From assembly GCA_013178095.1 (NCBI GenBank), contig JABLXK010000015.1:1-64000 (forward strand): 64,000 nucleotides of DNA. The letters are read 5' to 3'. The notes beneath the pieces were generated by a model. That model was not told the origin of the DNA, did no database searches, and worked only from the letters and a program-made list of their open reading frames with translations. The translations under genes and the position numbers were made by a program. Positions 41,943 to 54,175 of the stretch are shown piece by piece; position 1 is the stretch's first letter; the number at the start of each line of letters is the position of its first letter. The stretch comes from Anaerolineae bacterium. Lineage in GTDB: Bacteria; Chloroflexota; Anaerolineae; Anaerolineales; Anaerolineaceae.

Positions 41943-43916
41943 ATGATAAAATTATACGGATTGAATTCTGATCTCGGAATTATTGGGATGTCCTTTATTA
42001 TAACCAAAGAGACTTTTATCTTCCTGGCATCGCTGGTTCTAAACGTATTGACCATTCTGGTCGTGTGGCAAAAACGGCAAAAAGCCGGAATGGTTTGGCT
42101 GGTTCTGGCGATGATCGCGATTGGTGTTTATAATTTCTTCGCCATGCTGGATGCTTCCAGCGCGGAACTCAGCGGCAGGATACTGTTCTCCAAGCTGGAA
42201 TATCTGGGAGCCAATACAGTCGGGCCATTCTTGGCATTATTTTTTATTAATTTCCCGCAGCAGCGCATCAAATTCAACCCTCTCTTTCTCTTGATGGTTT
42301 TCAGCATCCCGCTCATAACCTTCATCGGTTTGATCACAAACGAGTACCACTATCTCTTCTATACCGGATTTGAACACATCTCCGGGACGATCAACGGCTA
42401 CTATTTTTTACATGGCCCAATATATTGGATTGCCCTTTCTTATAATTACGCATGCGGCATTGCCTCGATTATCCTGATTTATATTAATACCCGCCGAGCC
42501 ACTGCAATTTATCGCTTGCAATCGCTGGTCTTGCTGATTTCCAGCGCTTTCCCTTTTTTTTCCGGTCTCATGTACGCCTTCGGGCGGAACCCCATCCCGG
42601 GCATGGACATCCTGCCGGTCGGGTTTTCGATCAGCGGATTGGGGATTGTGTTCAGCGTGGTCTTTCTGCGTATGTTTGATCTCGTCCCGCTCAGCCGCAA
42701 TTTGCTGGTGGAAAATTTACAGGATGGCGTGGTCGTTTTAGACAGCAGAAAGCAGGTTGTCGATATTAATCCAGCCGCTCTGCAGCTCCTGGATGGCAGT
42801 GAAATAAAACTGGGCGCAACAATCGATCAATGCAATTCTTGCGGGGGTGTTTTCAGCCAAACGGATCAAACGGTTGAAATCATTGGCGGAAAATCTAAAA
42901 CCCACCACATCCTTTCCATACCCACCTGCCTGACAGACGACAGCGGAAAAACCGCCGGCTATATGTACGTTTTACGAAATATGACCGAGATCCGGCGGGT
43001 TGAAGAGGAGTTGCATCAAAGCCAGGAACGCTATCGTTCGCTGATCGAAGATGTCGTTGACGCCGCCAGCATGGCGATCTGCATTATCGACAAAGATTTC
43101 AGGATCATCTGGGTCAACCAGGCTTGCGTGGAAAACTGGTTTTTCTCGCGCGAATCCATTCTGAATCAGGACATCCGGGAATTCTTTTTCTCGAACCAGC
43201 ACCCGCGCGCGGAGAATCGCGAAGAACTGATTCAAAAAATCTTGTCAAGTTACCGGGACGGGTTTTATCTGGAAAATCTGGAAATTCATTTCCAAAAAGC
43301 TGAAGGAAAGCCTGAGCGTTGGGTCCTATATTCCAGCAAACCGATCCGTGTGGGGTATTACGCCGGCGGTCGTATCGAACAAATGGTTGATATTACCGAG
43401 CAAAAACGCTTGCAGAAACAAGTTGAATTGCAGGCGATTACAGATGAACTTACCCATATCTATAATCGTCGGGGGTTGTTCGAATTAGGATTGCATGATT
43501 TCAACCGCGCACGCCGTATCAAGACGAATCTGGGAGTAATTTTCCTGGACATTGATAACTTTAAAAAGATCAATGACCATTTTGGCCACGCGAAAAGCGA
43601 TCAGGTGTTGGTAGAATTGGTCAATCGCATAAAAAGCCATCTGCGCGATATGGATATTTTCGCGCGTTATGGCGGCGACGAATTTGTGATCCTGCTGCCT
43701 GAAGCCAACCTGCAGCAGGCAGCCGAGATCGCCAGGCGCATTAAAGATTCGGTAACATGCGCGCCTTTTTCGATCGGTCTGGAACCCTATCCGGTCACGG
43801 CGAGCCTGGGTGTGGCTCAATTTGAACTTCAGGATTCGTTTACCGATCTTTTGGATCGCGCCGATCAATGCATGTACCGCGCCAAGCAAAAAGGCCGCAA
43901 CTGCATCGAGCTTTAG
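41943..43916 (+). CDS. Membrane diguanylate cyclase (7TM-PAS-GGDEF)
   Basis: A 657-residue signalling protein. Residues 1-230 hold seven or so membrane helices of the HisKA_7TM sensor type ('FIFLASLVLNVLTILVV', 'IGLVFSVVF'-like segments). A PAS-like region follows near 245-350, a second PAS near 365-490, and a C-terminal GGDEF domain. The active site is 'RYGGDEFVILLPEA' with GGDEF starting at 577. The allosteric I-site RxxD is present (R568-D-M-D571), so c-di-GMP feedback inhibition is expected. A later Met at 41988 could also be the start. Ligand unknown. It probably makes c-di-GMP in response to a membrane signal. Confidence 0.88.
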   Translation: MIKLYGLNSDLGIIGMSFIITKETFIFLASLVLNVLTILVVWQKRQKAGMVWLVLAMIAIGVYNFFAMLDASSAELSGRILFSKLEYLGANTVGPFLALFFINFPQQRIKFNPLFLLMVFSIPLITFIGLITNEYHYLFYTGFEHISGTINGYYFLHGPIYWIALSYNYACGIASIILIYINTRRATAIYRLQSLVLLISSAFPFFSGLMYAFGRNPIPGMDILPVGFSISGLGIVFSVVFLRMFDLVPLSRNLLVENLQDGVVVLDSRKQVVDINPAALQLLDGSEIKLGATIDQCNSCGGVFSQTDQTVEIIGGKSKTHHILSIPTCLTDDSGKTAGYMYVLRNMTEIRRVEEELHQSQERYRSLIEDVVDAASMAICIIDKDFRIIWVNQACVENWFFSRESILNQDIREFFFSNQHPRAENREELIQKILSSYRDGFYLENLEIHFQKAEGKPERWVLYSSKPIRVGYYAGGRIEQMVDITEQKRLQKQVELQAITDELTHIYNRRGLFELGLHDFNRARRIKTNLGVIFLDIDNFKKINDHFGHAKSDQVLVELVNRIKSHLRDMDIFARYGGDEFVILLPEANLQQAAEIARRIKDSVTCAPFSIGLEPYPVTASLGVAQFELQDSFTDLLDRADQCMYRAKQKGRNCIEL

Positions 43917-44092
43917 CCTTCATTTTTATAAACATCTATGGGTTATCAGTCCTCCGTTTTCAATTTTTATTTTTCTAACCTGGTCAATCCTATCGCATTT
44001 TGATGCATTTCCCTCTCATTATTAATATAAATATTTATTTTTTCATAATGGAAAATCTCCGAGAGAGTTTCGCATAAATTGAAACCTGCCCT

Positions 44093-44101
44093 TGTTATAA
44101 T
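44093..44101 (+). promoter_or_regulatory. Extended -10 promoter of the mevalonate decarboxylase gene
   Basis: TGTTATAAT ends seven bases before the ATG at 44109. The upstream in-frame codon (44079) lies inside this promoter region, which fixes the start and predicts a leaderless mRNA. Confidence 0.6.
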
Positions 44102-44108
44102 CTCCTTA

Positions 44109-45086
44109 ATGAAAACATATTCCGCCCTCGCCCACCCGAACATCGCCTTTATCAAATACTGGGGCAACCGCGATCAGGCGCTGCGCCTGCCCGTAAACGG
44201 CTCCATCTCCATGAACCTGGGCGCATTGGAAACCCGTACCAGCGTCACATTGCCGGAATCCGCGCCCGCCGACCATCTGGTGATCAATGACGACGAGCAA
44301 TCCGGCGCTTCCCTGGCGCGCGTGAGCGCTTTTCTGGACATTGTCCGCCAATTGAGCGGCCAAAAGGCTTACGCCGAAGTCATCAGCAGGAACAACTTTC
44401 CCTCCTCCGCCGGCGTGGCTTCTTCTGCCGCGGCCTTCGCCGCCCTGGCGCTGGCCGCTTCGCGCGCTTTCGGGCTGGCGCTTTCCGAAAAGGACCTCTC
44501 GCGTCTGGCGCGGCGCGGTTCCGGCTCGGCCTGCCGTTCCATTCCCGCCGGTTTCTGCGAATGGCTGTCCGGCGCCGGCGACGAGGATTCCTATGCGCAA
44601 TCGTTCGCTGCGCCCGACCATTGGGAGTTGTGGGATTGCGTCGCCATCGTGGAAGCCGCGCCCAAATCCACTGGCTCTACCGAAGGACACGCGCTCGCCT
44701 CCACCAGCCCGCTGCAAGCCGCCCGTGTGGCCGATGCGCCCCGCCGCCTGCAGCTTTGCCGCGAGGCGGTACTGGCCAGGGATTTCGAAAAGCTGGCGGA
44801 TGTTATCGAACAGGATAGCAACATGATGCACGCGGTCATGCAGACCTCCACCCCGCCGCTGATGTACTGGAGCCCGGCCTCGCTGCTTTTGATGAGCGAA
44901 GTAACCGCCTTGCGCCGTCGCGGGCTGGCAGCTGCCTACACGCTGGATGCCGGCCCCAATGTGCACGTGATCTGCACAGCCGGTTCTCATGAAGCCGTCA
45001 AGCGCCATCTGGAGGGGCTGCCCGGCGTGAGCTGGGTGCTGGTTTCTCCGGTGGGGGGCTGCGCCCGGCTGCTTGGCGCGAATTAA
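44109..45086 (+). CDS. mvaD: Mevalonate (di)phosphate decarboxylase
   Basis: A 325-residue GHMP-kinase-fold decarboxylase. The N-terminal 'AHPNIAFIKYWGNRD' (K16), 'LPVNGSISMNLG', 'NNFPSSAGVASSAAAFAAL' (ATP loop), 'GSGSACRSI' (R143) and 'YTLDAGPNVH' with D280 are the family marks. Classical members make isopentenyl diphosphate from mevalonate diphosphate. In the Chloroflexota, homologs that decarboxylate mevalonate monophosphate instead (with isopentenyl phosphate kinase) are known, and sequence inspection does not separate the two. No other pathway gene is adjacent. The DMAPP formed later would feed MiaA and isoprenoids. Confidence 0.85.
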   Translation: MKTYSALAHPNIAFIKYWGNRDQALRLPVNGSISMNLGALETRTSVTLPESAPADHLVINDDEQSGASLARVSAFLDIVRQLSGQKAYAEVISRNNFPSSAGVASSAAAFAALALAASRAFGLALSEKDLSRLARRGSGSACRSIPAGFCEWLSGAGDEDSYAQSFAAPDHWELWDCVAIVEAAPKSTGSTEGHALASTSPLQAARVADAPRRLQLCREAVLARDFEKLADVIEQDSNMMHAVMQTSTPPLMYWSPASLLLMSEVTALRRRGLAAAYTLDAGPNVHVICTAGSHEAVKRHLEGLPGVSWVLVSPVGGCARLLGAN

Positions 45087-45150
45087 TATTCTTTAAACAA
45101 TTCCAGCATCAGTACAGGTTATAATCGCCTGCGTAGAGGATTGAAAGATC

Positions 45151-46227
45151 ATGATTTTTTCCAATAACCTGTTGGTTTTCATTTTGGCGCTCAGCTTCCT
45201 GCTGTTCACGCACGAGCTGGGGCATTTCCTGATCGGCAAGCTGTTCCGCATCGAGGCCGAGGAGTTTGGCTTCGGTTACCCGCCCCGGCTGACCAGGCTT
45301 TTTCGTTGGGGGAAAACCGACTTCACGCTCAACTGGATCCCGTTCGGCGCTTTCGTGCGCTTTAAGGGCGAAGACGATCCCAATTCCGAGGGCGGTTTTT
45401 ACGCTGCCAATAAATGGCAGCGGCTCGGCACCCTGCTGGCCGGTCCGGCCATGAACATCCTGGTCGGGATCATCCTGTTCAGTCTGGTGATTGCCCGCGC
45501 CGGATACGCCAACACGGATGTGATCCGCATCGCCGAAATCGCGCCGGATTCGCCGGCCGCGGATGCCGGCATGCTCCCCGGAGATCAGTTGCTCATGGTC
45601 AACGGGCAGCCGCTGGAAGATATGTCCGCGGTCAGCGCCGTTGTTAAAGCCAATCTGGATCAACCTGTCACGATCACGCTGCTGCGCGATACGGAAGAAT
45701 TTACGCTTACTGTCATCCCGCGTTCCAACCCGCCTGAAGGACAGGGCGCGATGGGCATCGTGATGGAATATCCCATCGAATATCATACTTTCCTGGAATC
45801 CATACCGTTGGGCGCACAAACCGCCTGGCATCAAATCAGGGAATTGTTCTCCCTGCCGGGTCAACTGGCGCGCGGTGAAATATCATCGGAAGAATTGCGC
45901 CCGCTTTCGCCTAAAGGGCTCTATGACGTTTACGACCAGGTGCGTGAAAGCGAGCAGGCTTCCGAGCAGGCGCAGCCCGATCTGGCATTCCTGAATATCG
46001 CCTGGTTTTTTGCAATCATCTCAACCGCGCTGGGCATTTCGAACCTGCTGCCCATTCCCGCCCTCGATGGCGGCCGTATCTTGTTTATCCTGCCTGAGAT
46101 TTTCCTGGGTAAGCGCGTACCTTCGAAATATGAGAACGCCATTCATATGGTGGGTTACATGGCGCTGCTGGTTCTGATGGCGTATATCTTCATGCAGGAC
46201 TTTATTAATCCAATTGTGCTGCCGTAA
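45151..46227 (+). CDS. rseP: Site-2 intramembrane metalloprotease (RseP-type)
   Basis: A 358-residue M50 protease that cleaves within membranes, for example anti-sigma factors or signal peptides. The zinc motif HELGH is at 21-25 (H21, E22, H25) in the first helix. A PDZ domain occupies about residues 120-200 ('APDSPAADAGMLPGDQLLMV'). The C-terminal site 'LLPIPALDGGRILF' provides the third metal ligand. Four membrane spans are expected. TATAAT at 45120-45125 and AGAGGATTG before the ATG look like its expression signals. It is followed by HEAT and acylphosphatase genes with small gaps. Confidence 0.9.
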   Translation: MIFSNNLLVFILALSFLLFTHELGHFLIGKLFRIEAEEFGFGYPPRLTRLFRWGKTDFTLNWIPFGAFVRFKGEDDPNSEGGFYAANKWQRLGTLLAGPAMNILVGIILFSLVIARAGYANTDVIRIAEIAPDSPAADAGMLPGDQLLMVNGQPLEDMSAVSAVVKANLDQPVTITLLRDTEEFTLTVIPRSNPPEGQGAMGIVMEYPIEYHTFLESIPLGAQTAWHQIRELFSLPGQLARGEISSEELRPLSPKGLYDVYDQVRESEQASEQAQPDLAFLNIAWFFAIISTALGISNLLPIPALDGGRILFILPEIFLGKRVPSKYENAIHMVGYMALLVLMAYIFMQDFINPIVLP

Positions 46228-46233
46228 ATAACC

Positions 46234-47172
46234 ATGACTGAAAAATCCCGTCCCCTGAATTTGATTGACTCATTGCTGGTTCCCAATGAACCATTCCCGC
46301 CGGAATATCTGTACATTTTTTCTGATATCACCGAAGCCGACCTGGCGGAGATCAAAAAAGTATGGCCGCGCGTTCCGGTGCTGCGCAAGATCAACCTGCT
46401 GCAAGACCTGGAAGGCATGCTTGAATCCGATACGCTGCTTTCGTACGACGATTTCGCCCGCTTCGCACTGGGCGACGAGGATCCTGAAGTACGCAGCCAT
46501 GCCATCAAGCTGCTGTGGGAAAGCGATGACCCCAAATTGGCGCGTTTATTCGGAGAACTGTTATCCAAAGATCCCAGCGAAGACGTGCGCGCCGAGGCTG
46601 CTTCAGCCCTGGGCAATTTCATTTTGCTGGGAGAATTGGAAGAGGTTTCTACGCGGGTGTTTGAACGCACCCTGGAATTGCTGCTGCAGCAATATCAATG
46701 CGATCAGGCTGACAAGATCCGCCAGGAAATCCTGCGCGCGGTGTCGTATTGCGGCCGGGAGGAGATCGCAGCCATGATCCAAGAAGCATACGCCAGCGGC
46801 GGCAAAGCCTGGAAACTGGCGGCTCTGGAATCGATGGGGCGTTCCGCTGACTCGCGCTGGAAAAACCAGGTACTCGAAGCCATGCATAGCGAAGACGCCG
46901 ATTTTCAATACGAAGCCATTCGCGCAGCCGGCGAGTTGGAGTTGAAAACCGCCCGTCCGGTTCTGTTGAAATTGCTGGCCGAGGAAATCGGCAATACCGA
47001 CATCTACTACCAAACCATTTGGGCACTTTCCAAGATCGGCGGCGAATCGGTCAAGGAAACCCTGCAAGACCTGCTGGAACATGCCGATAATGATGAGGAA
47101 GTTGAAGTGCTGGAAATGGCGCTCGATAATTTAGACTTTTCCGACGAGAATGCCTCGTTGGATATTTTCTAG
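46234..47172 (+). CDS. HEAT-repeat protein
   Basis: A 312-residue acidic protein built of HEAT-like helical repeats: 'DEDPEVRSHAIKLLWES', 'DPSEDVRAEAASALGNF', 'SEDADFQYEAIRAAGEL' and 'ETLQDLLEHADNDEEVEVLE' recur at about 35-40 residue spacing. There is no catalytic motif, so it is probably a scaffold. It starts six bases after the rseP stop and is co-transcribed with it and acyP. Partner unknown. Confidence 0.78.
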   Translation: MTEKSRPLNLIDSLLVPNEPFPPEYLYIFSDITEADLAEIKKVWPRVPVLRKINLLQDLEGMLESDTLLSYDDFARFALGDEDPEVRSHAIKLLWESDDPKLARLFGELLSKDPSEDVRAEAASALGNFILLGELEEVSTRVFERTLELLLQQYQCDQADKIRQEILRAVSYCGREEIAAMIQEAYASGGKAWKLAALESMGRSADSRWKNQVLEAMHSEDADFQYEAIRAAGELELKTARPVLLKLLAEEIGNTDIYYQTIWALSKIGGESVKETLQDLLEHADNDEEVEVLEMALDNLDFSDENASLDIF

Positions 47173-47189
47173 AGCAAGAGGGATCAACG

Positions 47190-47480
47190 ATGGAAGAAAC
47201 TCAAAAGCGTATGCATGCTTCAGTACATGGCATTGTCCAGGGCGTCGGTTTCCGCTTTTTCGTGTTCCAGCATGGAGTCAATCTTGGCTTGCAAGGCTGG
47301 GTGCGCAACCGTTTCAATGGTGAAGTTGAAGTGGTGGCTGAAGGTTCCCAAAGCGTTCTAAATGAATTCCTGGAAAAACTCAAGGAAGGGCCGCAAATGG
47401 CGCAGGTGGATGAAGTGCAGGTTGAATGGTTCGACCCTTCCGGCGACCTGCAGCCCTTCACAATCCTGGAAACAGCTTAA
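47190..47480 (+). CDS. acyP: Acylphosphatase
   Basis: A 96-residue enzyme that hydrolyses acyl phosphates. The family signature 'VHGIVQGVGFRFFVFQHG' carries the phosphate-binding arginine R22, and catalytic N40 lies in 'GWVRNRFNGEVEV'. Length is standard. AGAGGGATC precedes the ATG. A small hairpin (GCTTAAT/ATTAAGC) spans its stop and the convergent uvrB stop. Confidence 0.93.
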   Translation: MEETQKRMHASVHGIVQGVGFRFFVFQHGVNLGLQGWVRNRFNGEVEVVAEGSQSVLNEFLEKLKEGPQMAQVDEVQVEWFDPSGDLQPFTILETA

Positions 47481-47486
47481 TCATTA

Positions 47487-49500
<2,014 letters not shown>

Positions 49501-49529
<29 letters not shown>

Positions 49530-52500
49530 TCCTTTTTTCCTGTTTGATGGTTAGCCCAACTAATCGATCAAGCGCCTGAGATAAGCGCTCTTGCCAGCCG
49601 TTTTCCGTTCCGACCGGCATCCAGTAAGCGTTCTTTCCCCGTCGGATGTCGCCTCCAATATCGGCCAGGTCGCGCGCCTTGATGCCTTCCGGCAAGGCCG
49701 GGTAGCGCAGCACGATTTGATCCCCTTCCACCGTGATCGACGACAAACCGCATAATTCAGCCTTTAGTTTAAGGGATAACTGCCAAAATAAGTTCGCGGT
49801 TTCTTGCGGCAGCGGACCGAATCGGTCGGTGAATTCCTCCCGGATGCGGTCGATATCTTCCTCGTTAATCGTATCAGCAATCCGGCGATACAACTGCAGC
49901 CGTAGGCGGTCAGCCGGTATGTAACTTTGGGGGATTCCCACGGAAAGAGGCAATTCGATCGCCACCAGCGGGCGGATGCCGCGGAAAGGCAGCGCCGGCT
50001 TGACCGGCTCAACTTCTCCTCTGACCTGCTTGCTTTCATTCACGGCTTCCGAGAGCAAGCGCGTGTACAGATGAAAACCTACTGAGGCGATGTGCCCATG
50101 TTGGGTGGTGCCCAGCAGGTCGCCCGCCCCGCGCATTTCCAGGTCGCGCATGGCGATGGAATAACCCGCTCCCAATTGGGTGTTTTCAGCGATAGTTTCC
50201 AGGCGTTCCAATCCTTCCGGCGTAGGCAGCCGTTTGCGGTGATGGAAGAAATAAGCGTACGCCCTGGAAGCGCCGCGCCCCACCCGCCCGCGCAGTTGGT
50301 AAAGCTGCGCCAGGCCGAAAGTATCTCCCCGGTCGACGATTAGCGTGTTGGCATTGGGAATATCCAGCCCGGATTCGATGATGGAAGTAGAAACCAACAC
50401 ATCCACTTCGCCGCCGGTGAATTTGTGCATCACGTCCGCCAGTTGATCTTCATCCATCTGCCCATGCGCGATTCCTAGGCGGGCCTCCGGCACCAGTTTG
50501 CGCAAGTGATTGGCCATCGCCCCAATGGTTTGTACGCGATTGTGCACGAAAAATACCTGCCCGCCGCGGTCGATTTCGCGGATGATGGCGTTGCGCACCA
50601 ATTGCGGATCGTAGCCGCCGATGTGCGTCTGGATCGGTAAACGGTCCGAAGGCGGGGTGTTGATATTGGAGATATCACGGATACCCGAAAGCGCCATGTA
50701 CAGCGTGCGCGGGATGGGTGTGGCGGTTAACGTCAGCACATCAACCTCGGTGCGCATTTTTTTGAAATATTCTTTGTGAGTCACGCCGAAACGCTGTTCT
50801 TCATCGATGATCAATAAACCCAGGTCTTTGAACAACACGTCGTTTTGCAGCAGACGGTGGGTTCCGATGATGATGTCCACCTCGCCGGTTTGCAGTTGCA
50901 GCAGGATCAGGGCTTGTTCGCCCGGGCTGCGGAACCGCGAGAGCATTTCGACTGTCACCGGGAAGGGCGCCAGGCGCTTGCGGAAGGTATCGAAATGCTG
51001 CTGCGCCAGCACCGTGGTGGGCACCAGCACAGCCACCTGCCGCCCGTCCATCACGGCCTTGAAAGCCGCCCGCAGCGCCACCTCGGTCTTTCCGTAACCA
51101 ACGTCGCCGCACAACAGGCGGTCCATTGGCCGCGCTCTTTCCATGTCCCGCTTCACTTCTTCAATTGCCCGCATCTGGTCCTCGGTTTCCGCATAGGGAA
51201 AACTCATTTCCAGAATATGCTGCCACTCGGTATCGCTCTTGTAAGCGTAGCCTTTTACCGTCTGCCGTTTTGCGTAGAGTTCCAGCAGGTCGGTGGCCAC
51301 TTCCTTGACGGCTTCCTTGACCTTTTCCTTGGCGGTCACCCACTCTTTCCCGCCCAGGCGCGTCGGATGCGGCGTGCGCTCGTCCGGCCCAATGTATTGG
51401 CTCAGTCGGTCGGCCTGGTGCACCGGGACAAAGAGCTGGTCGTCGTCAGCATACTTGATCAACAAAAAATCGCGTTCCACGCCCTCAATGGTGCGTTGCA
51501 CCAAACCGGCGAAACGGCCGATGCCATAATCGACGTGCACTACCCAGTCGCCGGGCTTGAGATCGGCGTACGAAATTTCAGGCCCCTCAAAACTCCGGGC
51601 GCGCATCTTGCGCGGCCGCGGGCGCTCCCAGCCGAATATCTCGCTGTCGGTCAGCAGGATTTCGGTCTTGCCGTTGGGATAACGCACTTCCCATCCCGCA
51701 TTCAGGCTGCCATCAATGTAACTCAGCGCCTGGCTGTCGACCAGTTCGGCAGCCCGCGCGCCGCCCACTTCTTTCAAGCGCCCGATCTGTTTGGAAACAA
51801 TTGTGAGGCGGCTGCCGTTGTCTACCGCTTTGGAAATAAAAGCGAACAAGTCGGTTAGATGGCTGCCGAAGCGAGCGCCGGGGGAAAATGCGTGCGAAAG
51901 TGGATGGACCTCATCGCTCAAGGGGAACCCCAAATCAATTGCGCTGAAACGGGTCATCGCATCGCTGATTTCCGACCAGGTAATGTATGGCAGCGGAAAG
52001 TCCGAAGGTATGCTGTGAACTTCAACAGCTTCTTTGCGCAATTTCAGGGCTTGTTCTTCAATCTCTTCAGAAGTTACCTGCAGCGAAGCATTGTTATCCA
52101 ACAGGATGATCGCGCCCTTTGGCAGAAAATCCAGCAGCGTCGCCGGTTGTTTATAGGCCATCGGCAGGTTGAACTCCACCAGCGCCTGGCCGGGGTCTTC
52201 ATTTTCAAGATTGATCTTTCCGATCATTTCGCTGGCCGGCGGGATGAAAACGGATTCCACCACTTGCACAGAACGCTGGCTGGCCGGGTCGAAGGTGCGG
52301 ATGGAATCGACCTCATCTCCGAAGAAATCGATGCGCACCGGGAATTCCAGATGCATCGGCCACACATCCACCAAGCCGCCGCGGCGTGAAAACTGCCCAG
52401 CGCCAGTCACCAGCTCAGCCCGGTTGTAGCCGATCTCCACCCATTTTCGGCAGAGCGCGTCCACGTTATTGGTGCTGCCGGTTTTCAATGTCGAACAGGC

Positions 52501-52941
52501 CATCAAAAAATCGCGGCGGGGCACGCTGCGGGTCATCAAGGATTTGACCGAGGTAAAGATCACCTCGGGGTAGCAATCCTCAGCACGGTTCGGTAAATAA
52601 CTCTGCGCCAGCGCCACCAGTGTTTCCATGCGGTCGCGGCGTGTGTCGCGCCCCCAGTTGATCTTTTCATAAAACAGGGGCGCCGGTTCGGCAAAGATAT
52701 AATTCCGGCCGTCTTTCGACCAGAAACCGAATTCTTCGTACATCGATTGCAAGCGGTCGGCTTTGGAGGTGACAAAAACCAGCGGTTTTTGAATTCCCCG
52801 TTGCAGGGCGGCCATGAAAGGCAGCCTGACTGAACGCGGCAAACTGATCGGGATCTGCGCCGGTTCCCCCCTTAACCTCTCCAGCAGATCCGAAAATCCT
52901 TCCAGTTCGTCGAACCGGATTAGTGTCTCATTGCTCATCAT
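49501..52941 (-). CDS. mfd: Transcription-repair coupling factor Mfd
   Basis: An 1146-residue translocase that removes stalled RNA polymerase and recruits UvrAB. It contains an N-terminal UvrB-like region, an RNA-polymerase interaction domain with '[17 protein letters not shown]', and the RecG-like motor with Walker A '[18 protein letters not shown]', '[16 protein letters not shown]', '[15 protein letters not shown]', '[17 protein letters not shown]' and '[11 protein letters not shown]', followed by the TRCF C-terminal domain. Length is normal. The start is ATGATG, overlapping pth by 14 bases. Direct coupling to uvrB makes physical sense for the TCR pathway. Confidence 0.97.
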
Positions 52942-53548
52942 TCAAGACAGAGCCGTTGTAGGTGTTCATGGCCTTGTCGATACCGTATTCCAGGTAGGTT
53001 TCCAGCGCATCCGCGCAGGTATCCAGAACCTGGTTGAGGATCTCCTCCTCCGGCCCTCTGAACTTCTTTAACACGTAATCCACCGCGTCCATGCGCCCCG
53101 GCGGCCGTCCGATTCCCACCCGCAAACGCGGGAAAGTTTCTGACCCCAGGCGGGTGATGATTGACTGCATGCCCTTCTGCCCGGCTGATCCGCCGGCTTT
53201 GCGGATGCGGATGCTGCCGAAAGGCACATCCAGATCATCGTTGACCACCACCAGGTGATCGAGATTTACCTTGTAAAAGTTGACGAAGGATCCCACCGCC
53301 ACGCCGGAGTTGTTCATGAATGTCTGCGGCATCACCAAAGCAACCCGCTTGCCCCTGACCATTCCGTTCCCGGTAAGGGCTTTGAAACGGTAATGAGTGA
53401 TATCCATCCCCCAACGTTGAGCCAGGCGCTGGATGACCAGAAAGCCAATATTATGGCGCGTGTATTCATATTCGCGCCCCGGATTCCCCAATCCGACAAT
53501 CAGGAACCATTCAAGGGATTCGGTGGCAGTTTTTTTTCGCAAGAACAT
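52928..53548 (-). CDS. pth: Peptidyl-tRNA hydrolase
   Basis: A 206-residue Pth that releases peptides from drop-off peptidyl-tRNA. The signature 'FLIVGLGNPGREYEYTRHNI' includes the catalytic histidine H32. 'MPQTFMNNSGVAV' and 'VNDDLDVPFGSIRIRKAGGS' carry the other conserved residues (Asn, Asp). It is the first gene of the pth-mfd-uvrB unit, a common neighbour of mfd in many phyla. Confidence 0.95.
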   Translation of the reverse strand: MFLRKKTATESLEWFLIVGLGNPGREYEYTRHNIGFLVIQRLAQRWGMDITHYRFKALTGNGMVRGKRVALVMPQTFMNNSGVAVGSFVNFYKVNLDHLVVVNDDLDVPFGSIRIRKAGGSAGQKGMQSIITRLGSETFPRLRVGIGRPPGRMDAVDYVLKKFRGPEEEILNQVLDTCADALETYLEYGIDKAMNTYNGSVLNDEQ

Positions 53549-53684
53549 GCTCTTTTTATCCTATTTATAAATTGGCAACAAATTAGTCTAACATAAGACA
53601 TTTATTTAAGCAAAATTTTACATAAGAGCGCTTTCATCTATCTTCTTACAAGGTTTTAATGGAAACAGGCCGTTTTTTCTGGTA

Positions 53685-53693
53685 TGCTATAAT
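53685..53693 (+). promoter_or_regulatory. Extended -10 promoter of the small membrane gene pair
   Basis: TGCTATAAT lies 25 bases before the ATG at 53719. The leader contains AGGATACAGG. Confidence 0.55.
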
Positions 53694-53718
53694 CAATCAC
53701 TAGGATACAGGCTTAAAA

Positions 53719-54150
53719 ATGACGGAAAACCAGGAAATTCCCGCTGAAAATATGCCCGCTGTCAAAAATAAAACCGCCGCAATCATCCTTGCGATCGTTG
53801 CGGTAATTTTATTGGTTGGGGTGATTTTCGGGATTGTGGTCCTCTCCAAACAAAATGCGGATACAACCGGCCGGGTGCGCGATATTTTCATCATCGTGTT
53901 GGCGCTTGAATCGCTGCTCCTGGGCGTGGCTTTGGTCATCCTAGTTATCCAACTGGCTGTTTTAACCAACCTGATCCAGAATGAAGTCAAGCCGATCCTG
54001 GCTTCCACCAAGGAAGCCGTCAGCACCATCAAAGGCACCAGCAAGTTCATCTCCGACCGCGCGGTTAAACCGATCATCACCGCCAGCAGTTTTATGGCCG
54101 GTTCGCGAAAGTTGTTTGAAATCATCGGTTTTATTAAACGTAAAGAATAA
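53719..54150 (+). CDS. Two-helix membrane protein, DUF948-like
   Basis: A 143-residue protein with two membrane helices (about 20-44, 'AAIILAIVAVILLVGVIFGI', and about 58-80, 'IFIIVLALESLLLGVALVIL'). An amphipathic tail with 'NEVKPILASTKEAVSTIKGT' follows, the sort of 'kinase-like coiled' segment seen in DUF948 proteins. It is followed 26 bases later by a YtxH-domain protein, a frequent pairing of small envelope-stress proteins. Function unknown. Confidence 0.7.
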   Translation: MTENQEIPAENMPAVKNKTAAIILAIVAVILLVGVIFGIVVLSKQNADTTGRVRDIFIIVLALESLLLGVALVILVIQLAVLTNLIQNEVKPILASTKEAVSTIKGTSKFISDRAVKPIITASSFMAGSRKLFEIIGFIKRKE

Positions 54151-54175
54151 ACCAGATTCCTGAAAGGAGAAAAAA

